Source: 02-FULL-45-11b sp041663485
GTDB taxonomy: Bacteria; Patescibacteriota; Patescibacteriia; Buchananbacterales; UBA6539
Reading direction: 5' to 3'
Assembly: GCA_041663485.1 (NCBI GenBank)
Contig: JBAYMO010000005.1
Coordinates: forward strand, 1 to 47,571
Length of the DNA stretch: 47,571 bases
Position numbers and translations under genes: made by a program. A model generated the notes under the pieces. That model saw only the letters and a list, made by a program, of their open reading frames with translations, was not told where the DNA came from and made no database searches. How positions within the stretch are numbered: the first letter of the stretch is position 1; each line of letters starts with the position of its first letter. Shown piece by piece: positions 1-7,477 of this stretch.

Positions 1-95
1 CTCAGGGGACGCTTGATCCAGGCGTAGAAGAATTTCCCACCGATGAAGATGAAGAGGATTTAGATGAAGATAACATTGAAAATCAGGAGGAATAA
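1..95 (+). CDS. C-terminal end of an acidic protein (partial)
   Basis: The window opens inside a plus-strand reading frame that begins at base 3 and ends with TAA at 93-95. The visible 30 residues are strongly acidic, ending in DNIENQEE, and look like a disordered tail rather than a folded domain. It lies 6 bp upstream of the RodZ-like gene, so the two are probably cotranscribed. In many Patescibacteria the gene before a RodZ-like/recA pair is ftsK, but nothing in this fragment identifies the protein, so no name is given. Confidence 0.6.
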   Translation, partial: QGTLDPGVEEFPTDEDEEDLDEDNIENQEE

Positions 96-101
96 TTAGT
101 T

Positions 102-794
102 ATGGTTAGTTTTAAAACAAAAGAAATATCCAATCCGCCGAAAATCGGTGAACGTCTGCAAGAGCAGCGCGAGCATTTGCAGCTAAGCTTAGAGCAAGCG
201 GCCACGGCAACCAATATATCTACGAAATATTTGCAAGCTTTAGAAGAGGGTGATTATAAGAAATTGCCGGGTGAAGTTTATGCTAAAAGTTTTTTGAAAG
301 CCTATGCCAAATTTTTGGGACTGCAGACTGATGTAATCTTGAGTTATTTTGCCAGCGAACAGACGATTTATTCCAAAACCAAAAATCAAAATGCCATTGA
401 TCATAAAAAACCCGTGGAACGAGTTTCGCGGGTTCACTTACTGGCCACGCCCAAGCTTTTGCGCAGTGCCGCGGTAATTATTTTGGCTTTGTTTTGTCTA
501 TTGTATTTGGGCGTTAAAATTAAAGCGATTATGGCGCCACCAGAATTAATTATCAGCCAGCCAGTCAGTGATTTGGTTACTGAACAAAATTATATTGATG
601 TGGCCGGGCAAGTAGGCAAGGAAACCACTTTGGAAATTAATGGTCAGCAGGTGATGATTGATGCCAGTGGAAAATTCAGTGAAACGCTTGAATTGCAAGA
701 AGGTACGAATTTAATTGAATTTAAAGCTATTACGCGTCACGGCCGTGAAGGAAAAATTTTTCGGCAAATTGTGGTAAACAAAAAAGCAGATTAA
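102..794 (+). CDS. RodZ-like membrane protein (HTH_25, one TM helix, Ig-like C-terminus)
   Basis: The 230-aa protein has an N-terminal Cro/CI-like HTH of the HTH_25 type (about residues 15-75, with GERLQEQREHL and the loop EEGDYKKLPGEVY that is typical of RodZ). A basic linker follows, then one hydrophobic helix (about 119-140) and an extracytoplasmic domain (146-227) with alternating strands ending in EGTNLIEFKAITRHGREG, as in bacterial Ig-like or glucodextranase-B domains. RodZ links MreB to the envelope in rod-shaped bacteria. Whether this homologue does so is inference, since no mreB is visible. An AGGAGG at 85-90 precedes the start by 11 bp, unusual for an AT-rich gene here. recA follows after 24 bp. 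Confidence 0.8.
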   Translation: MVSFKTKEISNPPKIGERLQEQREHLQLSLEQAATATNISTKYLQALEEGDYKKLPGEVYAKSFLKAYAKFLGLQTDVILSYFASEQTIYSKTKNQNAIDHKKPVERVSRVHLLATPKLLRSAAVIILALFCLLYLGVKIKAIMAPPELIISQPVSDLVTEQNYIDVAGQVGKETTLEINGQQVMIDASGKFSETLELQEGTNLIEFKAITRHGREGKIFRQIVVNKKAD

Positions 795-818
795 ATATTT
801 AAATATTAACTAAAGATT

Positions 819-1865
819 ATGGCAAAAAAAGACGAAAAATCAACTAGCGCGTCTAAAATATCTGACCGCCTCAAAGCGGCTCAGCAGGCCATTGACCAAA
901 TCAAAGACAGATTTGGCGAAGGTTCGATTATGAAATTGGGCGAGGCCAAGCGCATGGAAGTGGAAGCAGTTTCCACCGGCTGTTTGTCGCTGGATATCGC
1001 CTTAGGTGTGGGTGGCGTGCCCCGTGGCCGCATTATTGAAATTTACGGTCCGGAAGCTTCCGGTAAAACTACGTTGTCTCAGCACATTGTAGCGGAGGTG
1101 CAAAAACTTGGCGGTTTGGCGGCGTTTGTCGACGCTGAGCATGCTCTTGATCCGGAGTACGCTAAAAAAATTGGCGTTAATATTCAGGACTTATTAATTT
1201 CTCAGCCCGACACCGGCGAGCAAGCTTTGGAAATTGTTGAGACTTTAGTTCGTTCCAATGGGATTGATGTGATTGTGGTTGACTCAGTGGCGGCCTTGAC
1301 GCCAAAAGCTGAGATTGAAGGCGAGATGGGTGATTCACATATGGGTTTGCAAGCCAGATTAATGAGCCAGGCGCTTAGAAAATTAGCCGGTATTGTTTCC
1401 AAAAGCAATACGACAATTATTTTCATCAATCAAATCCGGCAAAAGATTGGTATCTTTTTTGGCAATCCAGAGACCACCACCGGCGGCAACGCGCTTAAAT
1501 TTTATTCTTCAGTCAGAATTGAAGTGCGTCGCGCGGCTCAAATAAAAATGGGGGAGAAAATGATTGGTAATCGCGTTAAAGCTAAAATCGTAAAAAACAA
1601 AGTCGCGCCGCCATTCCAGAATTGTGAATTTGATATTATGTATAATGAGGGCATCTCGATTGCGGGTGATACTTTGGATACCGGAGTAGCTTATGGCATT
1701 ATCAATAAGTCAGGCAATTCCTACACTTATAACGATACCAAGTTGGGCGTTGGGCGAGAAAATGCCAAACAGTTTTTACGAGAAAATAAACCGATGATTG
1801 CGGAAATTAAAAAGAGCGTTTGGGAAAAAGTTAAAGAAGGCGTGGCTCCCAAAGATAAAGAATAA
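819..1865 (+). CDS. recA: RecA recombinase
   Basis: RecA forms the ATP-dependent filament on single-stranded DNA that drives strand exchange and SOS-type signalling. The 348-aa length is normal. The Walker A motif GPEASGKTT lies at about 77-85, the Walker B strand VIVVDS at about 151-156, and the L2 loop region with NPETTTGGNALKFY at about 216-229. The tail is short and basic/acidic (KEGVAPKDKE). One small deviation is GIFFGNP where E. coli has GVMFGNP. There is no SD before ATG 819, as for most AT-rich genes here. The unit with the RodZ-like gene ends at the hairpin 1881-1911. Identification is secure. Confidence 0.98.
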   Translation: MAKKDEKSTSASKISDRLKAAQQAIDQIKDRFGEGSIMKLGEAKRMEVEAVSTGCLSLDIALGVGGVPRGRIIEIYGPEASGKTTLSQHIVAEVQKLGGLAAFVDAEHALDPEYAKKIGVNIQDLLISQPDTGEQALEIVETLVRSNGIDVIVVDSVAALTPKAEIEGEMGDSHMGLQARLMSQALRKLAGIVSKSNTTIIFINQIRQKIGIFFGNPETTTGGNALKFYSSVRIEVRRAAQIKMGEKMIGNRVKAKIVKNKVAPPFQNCEFDIMYNEGISIAGDTLDTGVAYGIINKSGNSYTYNDTKLGVGRENAKQFLRENKPMIAEIKKSVWEKVKEGVAPKDKE

Positions 1866-1880
1866 TCAAAATTTTATTAA

Positions 1881-1911
1881 AAACCGCCCTGATAAACCAG
1901 GGTGGTTTTTT
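1881..1911 (+). terminator. Rho-independent terminator after recA
   Basis: A 9-bp stem (ACCGCCCTG at 1883-1891 with CAGGGTGGT at 1898-1906, one G-U pair) with a short loop is followed by six T residues. It closes the recA unit 17 bp after its stop codon. Confidence 0.85.
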
Positions 1912-1913
1912 GA

Positions 1914-1942
1914 TTGACAGAATTTAAAAATTTTTTTAATAT
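1914..1942 (+). promoter_or_regulatory. Predicted sigma70-type promoter before the RAYT gene
   Basis: TTGACA at 1914-1919 is followed after 17 bp by TAATAT at 1937-1942. It begins directly behind the recA terminator. Transcripts from it would run into the hairpin at 1970-1982 before reaching the transposase start. Confidence 0.55.
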
Positions 1943-1968
1943 AATAATATAATTAATCAAATCAATAA

Positions 1969-1989
1969 GCGCCATTTTGGCGTTTTTTT
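1969..1989 (+). terminator. Weak terminator-like hairpin touching the RAYT start
   Basis: CGCC (1970-1973), a 5-nt loop and GGCG (1979-1982) are followed by seven T residues (1983-1989), and the most likely ATG of the transposase gene is at 1992. The stem is only 4-5 bp, so termination would be partial. Such hairpins often keep transposase expression low, but that role is inferred. Confidence 0.4.
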
Positions 1990-1991
1990 GT

Positions 1992-2573
1992 ATGACATAT
2001 AATCCGTTAATTCATCGGCGCCGGTCAATTCGTTTATTCGGTTTTGATTATTCTCAGCCGGGGTGTTATTTTATTACCATTTGTGTTCACGAAAAAAAGT
2101 GTATATTGGGAAAAATAATCAATAATAAAGTCGTATTAAATAATTTAGGTCAAGTTATTGAAGATGAATGGTTAAATACGGAAAAAATACGGCGTAATAT
2201 TAAAATTGATAAATTTGTTGTCATGCCAAATCATGTCCACGGTATAATTGTTATTAAGGCCGATAACCAGGGCGTATGGCCATATCACAATGAGAACAGT
2301 TGTAGGGGCGTATGGCAATACGCCCCAACGGATGAATTAAACACGATAAACAATTTTGATTCGCCATCACAATCAATCGGATCAATTATTCGTGGATTCA
2401 AATCAATTACCACCAAAAAAATAAATATTATCCGCCAAACCTCCAAAACGCCGGTATGGCAACGTAATTATTATGAACATATTATCCGAGATGAAAACGA
2501 TTATTTGCGAATTGTAAATTATATTCAAAATAATCCCGATAAATGGCAATTTGATGGTAATTATAAAACATAA
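1992..2573 (+). CDS. REP-associated tyrosine transposase (RAYT, Y1_Tnp)
   Basis: RAYTs are single-copy relatives of IS200/IS605 TnpA that use a tyrosine and a His-hydrophobe-His metal site to cut and join single-stranded REP hairpins. The His pair is in MPNHVHGIIVI, and the C-terminal block YYEHIIRDENDYLRIVNYIQ has the usual RAYT Tyr helix ending in NNPDKW. The N-terminus (RRSIRLFGFDYSQPGCYFIT) is also typical. ATG 1992 is preferred over an upstream TTG at 1977, which lies in the U-tract of the hairpin. The variable middle contains a REP-like palindrome in frame (2305-2326). The length, 193 aa, is normal. Confidence 0.9.
   Translation: MTYNPLIHRRRSIRLFGFDYSQPGCYFITICVHEKKCILGKIINNKVVLNNLGQVIEDEWLNTEKIRRNIKIDKFVVMPNHVHGIIVIKADNQGVWPYHNENSCRGVWQYAPTDELNTINNFDSPSQSIGSIIRGFKSITTKKINIIRQTSKTPVWQRNYYEHIIRDENDYLRIVNYIQNNPDKWQFDGNYKT
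2305..2326. repeat. REP-like palindrome inside the RAYT coding sequence
   Basis: GGGGCGTAT (2305-2313), the loop GGCA and ATACGCCCC (2318-2326) form a perfect 9-bp hairpin preceded by TGTA, the look of a REP element. A second, incomplete copy of the same core, GGGCGTATGGC, lies 36 bp upstream at 2270-2280. Both are read in frame, giving GVWPY and GVWQY. RAYTs act on REP hairpins, so a target-like sequence inside the gene is notable. Confidence 0.75.
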
Positions 2574-2612
2574 TAATTACACAAAATTAATTTTTACAAT
2601 TATTATATTTAT

Positions 2613-2621
2613 TGTTATGAT
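2613..2621 (+). promoter_or_regulatory. Extended -10 element (TGtTATGAT) before the GIY-YIG gene
   Basis: TG at 2613-2614 and TATGAT at 2616-2621 end 6 bp before ATG 2628. A transcript starting at the usual distance would begin at or next to the ATG, giving a leaderless mRNA. No SD is present. Confidence 0.45.
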
Positions 2622-2627
2622 TAAATT

Positions 2628-2876
2628 ATGTATTATTTATATATTATTGAATGTGCCGACAAAACTTTGTATACGGGAATTACCGTTGATTTGACCAGGC
2701 GAATTAATGAGCATAATGATAAAAAAATCGGAGCCAAATACACCCGAACTCGGCGGCCGGTGAAATTGGTTTACACTAAAAAATTCCGCAACCGCTCCAC
2801 GGCATCGCGGGCTGAGGCCAAAATAAAAAAGCTATCTCGAGTTAACAAGTTAAAATTAATTAAAAACAATCAATAA
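2628..2876 (+). CDS. GIY-YIG domain protein (YhbQ/UvrC-N type)
   Basis: This 82-aa protein consists of a single GIY-YIG nuclease fold. YYLYIIEC and TLYTGITVDLTRRINEHN carry the two Tyr blocks and the catalytic Arg, and the tail contains the usual RPVKLVYTKKFRNRSTASRA with the Glu-bearing helix (SRAEAKIKKLSR). Family members such as YhbQ are small stand-alone proteins whose substrate is poorly defined. Some act on DNA branch or repair intermediates. It follows the RAYT by 54 bp and ends just before a strong bidirectional hairpin. Function beyond the fold is not inferred. Confidence 0.9.
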   Translation: MYYLYIIECADKTLYTGITVDLTRRINEHNDKKIGAKYTRTRRPVKLVYTKKFRNRSTASRAEAKIKKLSRVNKLKLIKNNQ

Positions 2877-2877
2877 A

Positions 2878-2905
2878 AAAACAACCCACTAAAACGGGTT
2901 GTTTT
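2878..2905. terminator. Bidirectional terminator
   Basis: AAAACAACCC (2878-2887) and GGGTTGTTTT (2896-2905) form a perfect 10-bp stem with an 8-nt loop between two convergent genes, the GIY-YIG gene and the ABC-F gene. A/T runs on both sides let it serve both strands. Confidence 0.85.
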
Positions 2906-2913
2906 GTGAAAGC

Positions 2914-4374
2914 TTAATATTTGGTTAAATCAATAGTTTCGTCAATTTTAATGTCTTTAACAAAATCGGACATGTGGCTGACCATAATCATCGCTCCGTC
3001 ATAATTATTGATTGCCTCGGCAATAACCGGAATGTGTCTGAAATTGATATGGTTGGTCGGTTCGTCTAAAATTAAAAGTCCGGGTTTAATTAAAACTAAT
3101 CGGGCAAATGACAATAAACCTTTTTGACCTTCGGACAAATCATCAATTTTGTGACCCATTAAATTTCCGGTAATTAAAAATCCGGCGGCCGCCGATCTCA
3201 TGGCTTCTTCCGAAATTATTTCTTCGCTTAAGGCGCAGGCACTTTTAAGCGAATCAAAAACCGTTTGATTGAAATCAAGCTGAGAAAAATCCTGACTGTA
3301 ATATCCGACGCGTACGCCTTCGGTAATTTGCGCCCCTTCAGCTTTATTGGCCACCAGTGAGCGCAAGAAGGTACTTTTGCCCGCACCGTTAGGACCGGTG
3401 ACCAAGACATGCATTTTTTTTCTAATGACCAATTCAATTTCTTTTAACAACGGCAAATGCCCATAAAAAGTCAAAACGGACTTAATGGTTACGACCGGAC
3501 CAATGATATTTTGCGCCTCGATTTCAAAATCTCTAATAGTTTTGTCTTCTTTTCTGATATCAATCATACTATCTTCGAGTTCCTCGGTCTCTTCTTTTAA
3601 TTTTTTCGCCAATTTTCTCATTTTCCCGCCCTTGTTGGCAAAGAAGTTTACTTTTTCTTTACGATCTAAAATTAATTTTTGCGCTCGGGCATTTTCCATG
3701 CGTTCACGCTCAATGCGTTTGGCAATTTCATCTACCACGGTATAATAGTCACCATTGTAAGTTTCAATTTTGTGAGTATGGACATCTAAATAAATAACGC
3801 CGTCGGTAAAACAATTTAAAAAGTCCGCGTCATGAGAAATCACAATTACGGTTTTTTCATACATACACAAAAAGGTAATAAGATGATCGATGCCCGCTTG
3901 ATCTAAATTATTGGTGGGTTCGTCTAAAAGTAAAATATCCGGATCTTGAATTAAGCCAAAAGCCAAAAGCAATCTGGCCTGCTGACCGCCGCTCATTTCG
4001 CCCACTTTGCGATCAAACGGTATGCTTAAGTTAACGGCTTCTAAAACTTTACTGATCCGACTTTTTAAATTATTGGGCACAACTTTAAAAGCTTTGGCAA
4101 AATATTGTTCCAAAGTTAAATCAAAGTCTGAGCGATCCAAGGTTTGGGCGGCGGCACCAATGCTGGCGTCGTTGGTAATAGAAATCATTCCTTTTTTGGG
4201 TTTAATGTTTCCCTGGATTAAATTAAAAATGGTGCTTTTACCCGCGCCATTTTGACCCATTAAAGTAATTTTTGATTTTCTGCGGACGTTAAAACTCACC
4301 TCGTCGAGTAGAGGTTTGTTGTAAGCATATTCAAACGAAACTTCGTTAAATCTCAAAATTACTTCTTCGGCCAT
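2914..4374 (-). CDS. ABC-F family ATPase (ribosome-associated)
   Basis: Two ABC ATPase domains sit in one 486-aa soluble chain without membrane helices, the ABC-F layout. Domain 1 has Walker A GQNGAGKST (about 40-48), signature MSGGQ and LLLDEPTNNLD. Domain 2 has GPNGAGKST, signature LSEGQ and LLILDEPTNHI. Between them lies the charged helical linker (RIERERMENARAQKLIL and KKLKEETEELED) that in ABC-F factors reaches the ribosomal P-site tRNA. Members resolve stalled ribosomes or protect them from antibiotics. Which paralogue this is cannot be told. LSEGQ instead of LSGGQ in domain 2 is a minor deviation. No SD precedes the ATG. Confidence 0.93.
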   Translation of the reverse strand: MAEEVILRFNEVSFEYAYNKPLLDEVSFNVRRKSKITLMGQNGAGKSTIFNLIQGNIKPKKGMISITNDASIGAAAQTLDRSDFDLTLEQYFAKAFKVVPNNLKSRISKVLEAVNLSIPFDRKVGEMSGGQQARLLLAFGLIQDPDILLLDEPTNNLDQAGIDHLITFLCMYEKTVIVISHDADFLNCFTDGVIYLDVHTHKIETYNGDYYTVVDEIAKRIERERMENARAQKLILDRKEKVNFFANKGGKMRKLAKKLKEETEELEDSMIDIRKEDKTIRDFEIEAQNIIGPVVTIKSVLTFYGHLPLLKEIELVIRKKMHVLVTGPNGAGKSTFLRSLVANKAEGAQITEGVRVGYYSQDFSQLDFNQTVFDSLKSACALSEEIISEEAMRSAAAGFLITGNLMGHKIDDLSEGQKGLLSFARLVLIKPGLLILDEPTNHINFRHIPVIAEAINNYDGAMIMVSHMSDFVKDIKIDETIDLTKY

Positions 4375-4495
4375 ATTGATGGTTATTTTTGAAAAATTAA
4401 TTAGGCCATGTTTTTGGCCTAGGTTAATTCAAGTATCATAACACAATTTATTGGTTTTGACAAGGTTTTATAAAAATATTTTTTCTAATTTTTTT

Positions 4496-4527
4496 AAATA
4501 AAAAAAAGTTCTTCAAAGTTGAAGGAC
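4496..4527 (-). terminator. Probable terminator of the phosphofructokinase gene
   Basis: Read on the minus strand, GTCCTTC (4527-4521), a 6-nt loop and GAAGAAC (4514-4508) form a 7-bp stem with one C-A mismatch, followed by a run of seven T residues. It lies 25 bp after the pfk stop codon. Confidence 0.6.
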
Positions 4528-4543
4528 CGATAATTAGCAAATG

Positions 4544-4566
4544 CAGCGGGTCTAGTAGACCCGCTG
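4544..4566 (-). repeat. Perfect 10-bp hairpin overlapping the pfk stop codon
   Basis: CAGCGGGTCT (4544-4553) and AGACCCGCTG (4557-4566) are perfect inverted repeats with a 3-nt loop. The TAG stop of the phosphofructokinase gene (4552-4554) lies at the loop edge. No T run follows, so this is not the terminator. It would fold as a tight mRNA hairpin at the last codons. Confidence 0.7.
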
Positions 4567-5784
4567 GATATATTCTTCGGGCAATATTGAGGAGCAAGAC
4601 ATGGTGCAGGGCACTACCTTACGTCCGAAGCAAATGCCTTGTGCCTCATAGAATGAGACCATCTCCAGGCTGACGCCGCGCTGCTGAATGGCTTTTTCCG
4701 TATTAAGATAGCGGATAAGACCATCGTCGCGTACATCAACCACCGTTACATTACTGTGGCCGTTGACCAAGAGAATCACAGCCGCCCCGCCGACTTCGCG
4801 TCCGAAATTGACATCCAAAGCCGATGAATCCCCGCAGCGTACCAAATGGCTGGGTAAAATGTCGCGCACTTCGGGCGCTTCATAGATGCCGGGCACAAAC
4901 ATGTGTTCGCGCTGCATCAGGTCTTTGACCTCCGGATCCTGGTTCAAGAGTGTTTGCAAAGCTTTGGCGGCGTACTTGCCGGCTCCATTCAGCTTTTTAT
5001 GGCCAAAGGCATCAACTCCGGCCGAGCCGTCCGTAAATTCTTCGCCATGGGCATCAGTAACACCTTCGGCCATGACGATGGAATATGATCCGGCTTTGAC
5101 ATCGCTTTGGGCAATGCGTCTAAAAAGTTTGCGTTTCATATCGGCATAGACCAAGCCGAAGTCAACCGGAATTTCCGGAATCAAAATGCAATCGGCATCA
5201 CCGGCAATACCGCCGCGCAAAGCGGTGTGGCCCGCGTTGCGACCGAAGACTTCCACTACGAAGCAACGGTTGTGCGTGCGCGCCGTGGTTTTTAGATCGG
5301 CCAAGAATCGCGCAATGCGATTGATGGTCGAGTCGGCTCCGACCGAATAGGTTTGCAGATCCAAATCCATGGTTTTGGGCGCATGAACACAACGAATGCC
5401 GTGTTTGGTCAAATCAACCATGACACTGCCGGTGTCATCGCCGCCGCTGATAATCAGCGCGTCAAGTCCGTGTTTTTGCAGGCCGGCTTTGATGTGCTCG
5501 TACTTGCCCTCGTCCTGGATTTTTTTGATTGAGACGCGGGAATGGCCCGCTTCTGATCCCGCCAGACACGCATCAATCAAATCAACCCGTTCGGGACTGA
5601 GTACGGTCAGCTCGCCAAAATCAAGCAGGTTGTACAAACCGGCGTAGCCATTGGGAATAACCGAGACTTTAATGCCCAGCGCGTGAGCCATGGTTACCGC
5701 GCCTTTGATGACGCCGTTAAGACCACCGGCGTCGCCGCCGCTGGTAATAATCCCAATATGCTGAATGTCCGAGTGATTTTCCAT
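4552..5784 (-). CDS. 6-phosphofructokinase, probably PPi-dependent
   Basis: It phosphorylates fructose 6-phosphate at C1 in glycolysis. The 410-aa chain has the PFK fold motifs GIITSGGDAGGLNG (11-24), the donor-site motif GGDDTG (114-119) and PKTMDLDL (136-143), and VEVFGRNAGHTALRGG in the sugar-phosphate site. In ATP-PFKs the donor site reads GGDGS and PGTIDND. Asp at the fourth position and Lys after Pro are the known marks of PPi-dependent enzymes, so PPi use is inferred. Asn is replaced by Leu in the TIDND box (TMDLD). GC-richer codon use, an AAGGATT SD and its own TTGACA promoter set it apart from its AT-rich neighbours. Confidence 0.9.
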   Translation of the reverse strand: MENHSDIQHIGIITSGGDAGGLNGVIKGAVTMAHALGIKVSVIPNGYAGLYNLLDFGELTVLSPERVDLIDACLAGSEAGHSRVSIKKIQDEGKYEHIKAGLQKHGLDALIISGGDDTGSVMVDLTKHGIRCVHAPKTMDLDLQTYSVGADSTINRIARFLADLKTTARTHNRCFVVEVFGRNAGHTALRGGIAGDADCILIPEIPVDFGLVYADMKRKLFRRIAQSDVKAGSYSIVMAEGVTDAHGEEFTDGSAGVDAFGHKKLNGAGKYAAKALQTLLNQDPEVKDLMQREHMFVPGIYEAPEVRDILPSHLVRCGDSSALDVNFGREVGGAAVILLVNGHSNVTVVDVRDDGLIRYLNTEKAIQQRGVSLEMVSFYEAQGICFGRKVVPCTMSCSSILPEEYIQRVY

Positions 5785-5834
5785 GGTAGTAATCCTTGTT
5801 TTTGAACGTTGTTGGTTTGGGTGGTAACGCTTTT

Positions 5835-5862
5835 ATTTTAATCTTTTAAACCATTTTGTCAA
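5835..5862 (-). promoter_or_regulatory. Promoter of the phosphofructokinase gene
   Basis: On the minus strand TTGACA (5862-5857) is followed after 16 bp by TAAAAT (5840-5835). The leader to ATG 5784 is about 45 nt and carries the SD AAGGAT. A strong -35 with a weak -10 is the pattern seen in the other GC-rich units. Confidence 0.55.
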
Positions 5863-5908
5863 TGAAATAATTTAATTTGGTAAAATAAAATCATGGCCAA
5901 GTTGTTAA

Positions 5909-5937
5909 TTGCCGCGTCTGATACTTTACGCTATAAT
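5909..5937 (+). promoter_or_regulatory. Promoter of the unknown acidic gene
   Basis: TTGCCG (5909-5914), 17 bp and a consensus TATAAT (5932-5937) precede ATG 5964 by 26 bp. No SD occurs in the short AT-rich leader. Confidence 0.6.
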
Positions 5938-5963
5938 GGGACTAATAATAATTATTTAATTAT

Positions 5964-6671
5964 ATGGGCAAGCATGAAAGTTTTTGGCAAACAGAAAATC
6001 GCGCCAAAAGAGAAATCAGTGAAGAAATTGGGGAGGGAATAGAATCGCGTCATGATGATATAGAAACTGATATATCACCCGAAGAAGAAAAAATACCCAT
6101 TGGGCTCGAACGAACCGATATTTTTTATGCTAATGAAGGTGAAAAAGCGGCTGTCGATGTCTATAATTGGTATCATTCAGCTATCAGTCGGCGAAAACGT
6201 GAACCGTTAGAAGAGGGTAGATTTATGTACCATTTTTTTGAAGGCGGATCAACTGAAGATAATTATATGTATGGTGATTCAAAGGGTGGGTATATTCTAG
6301 GCCTGGTGCGCCATGGGCTTTTTATTCCGACTCATTTCGCGCCCAAATCATTGCGCGGCGGTTATGATGTTTTAAAAAGATTGGGAACAAATGCTGATGT
6401 ACCGGCGGTGATGGGTATTACTGACGACTTGGCCGCAACGATTAAAAAGATGCCGGAGTGGATTGATACCGGTATGACCTTTCCGGCTTGGTTCAGGGGT
6501 CAAGTTGAGCAGAAACATCTGGTACGTAATAGCCACCCTGACTCGGAGAAACTATTGCCCTTGCTGGTCCAGGATTATTTGGACGAAAATCGTGAGGATG
6601 ACCCACAAGATTATGACGAGATTGGCCGTGAAGATGACAACGTAAGCAAAAGGACTTCAAAGCGATACTAG
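5964..6671 (+). CDS. Unknown acidic soluble protein (235 aa)
   Basis: I do not recognise this protein. It has no signal peptide or membrane helix. The first 50 residues are highly charged (EEIGEGIESRHDDIE, SPEEEK) and likely disordered. A central folded part (about 55-200) contains YNWYHSAISRRKREP, FMYHFFEGGS and SKGGYILGLVRHGLFIPTHF, and the tail is again very acidic (DENREDDPQDYDEIGREDD). Its own promoter lies just upstream (5909-5937). The charged ends resemble small hypothetical proteins found across Patescibacteria, but no function can be supported. Confidence 0.75.
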   Translation: MGKHESFWQTENRAKREISEEIGEGIESRHDDIETDISPEEEKIPIGLERTDIFYANEGEKAAVDVYNWYHSAISRRKREPLEEGRFMYHFFEGGSTEDNYMYGDSKGGYILGLVRHGLFIPTHFAPKSLRGGYDVLKRLGTNADVPAVMGITDDLAATIKKMPEWIDTGMTFPAWFRGQVEQKHLVRNSHPDSEKLLPLLVQDYLDENREDDPQDYDEIGREDDNVSKRTSKRY

Positions 6672-6731
6672 GCTTTTGAGTTTATTAAATTGAAATTCAT
6701 TTATTTAAGATTAGTTCTAAATAAATTTTTT

Positions 6732-7460
6732 ATGTCACAGATCATTATTTTAGACACCGAAACTACCGGGCTGGATGAAAATTCGCGTTTGGTTCAGCTC
6801 GCTTACAAAAATTTCACTAATGGCGAGGTAGTTAATGCTTTTTTCAAGCCGCCGATCTTGATTTCTTATGGTGCCATGGCGACACATCATATTACTAATG
6901 AAATGGTGGCCGATAAACCAAGTTTTTTTGATAGCCAAGAAAAGATCAATTTAATTAGAGATTTAGAAATAGGGATTTTGGTGGCACACAATGCTTTATT
7001 TGATATCAACGTTTTGAATAATGAAGATGTGGCGGTAGAAAAATACATTGACACTTTGCGCGTTACCAAACATCTAATTGATTGCGAGCGTTACGATTTG
7101 CAATATTTGCGATATTATCTTAATTTTGATTTGCCTCAGGCAACGGCTCATGATGCTTTGGGAGATATTTTGATTTTGGAAAAATTGTTTGAATATTTAA
7201 AAAATTTAGTTAAGACTAAATTAAGTTTAAATAATGATGATCAAGTTTTCAAAAAACTAATGGAATTGACCAATTTGCCAATTTTATTAAATACCATTTC
7301 TTTCGGCAAATATCGGGGCAAGACCTTCGAAGAGATTAATCGGATTGATTCTGGTTATTTGCAATGGCTTTATGACAGTGAATCTAAAAAAAATCAAAAT
7401 GAACAGAACGAGTCTTTAATTTATACTCTCAAACAGCATTTGTATTTGGAAAAATTTTAA
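6732..7460 (+). CDS. DnaQ-like 3'-5' exonuclease (DEDDh, ExoX-like) with C-terminal DUF3820-like domain
   Basis: The protein degrades nucleic acid 3' ends by two-metal catalysis. The DEDDh motifs are visible: IIILDTETTGL (first Asp and Glu), AHNALFDINVL (second Asp), and AHDALGDILIL (His and last Asp). After residue 175 a second small domain contains the motif ISFGKYRGKTFEEI and ends SGYLQWLYDSE, as in DUF3820 domains that are often fused to exonucleases of the ExoX type. ATG 6732 is chosen because the exonuclease strand starts three residues later. An in-frame TTG at 6690 would add an unrelated stretch. The gene is AT-rich with no SD, and the LRR lipoprotein follows after 17 bp. Confidence 0.88.
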   Translation: MSQIIILDTETTGLDENSRLVQLAYKNFTNGEVVNAFFKPPILISYGAMATHHITNEMVADKPSFFDSQEKINLIRDLEIGILVAHNALFDINVLNNEDVAVEKYIDTLRVTKHLIDCERYDLQYLRYYLNFDLPQATAHDALGDILILEKLFEYLKNLVKTKLSLNNDDQVFKKLMELTNLPILLNTISFGKYRGKTFEEINRIDSGYLQWLYDSESKKNQNEQNESLIYTLKQHLYLEKF

Positions 7461-7477
7461 TTTTAAATAAAAATTTT

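Noticed and set aside
1977..1991. Upstream TTG start for the RAYT gene
   Set aside because: It lies in the U-tract of a hairpin and adds MAFFC before a normal family start. ATG 1992 is better placed.
5892..6045. Short ORF from ATG 5892 overlapping the unknown acidic gene
   Set aside because: It runs over the promoter (5909-5937) and has no SD or protein-like composition.
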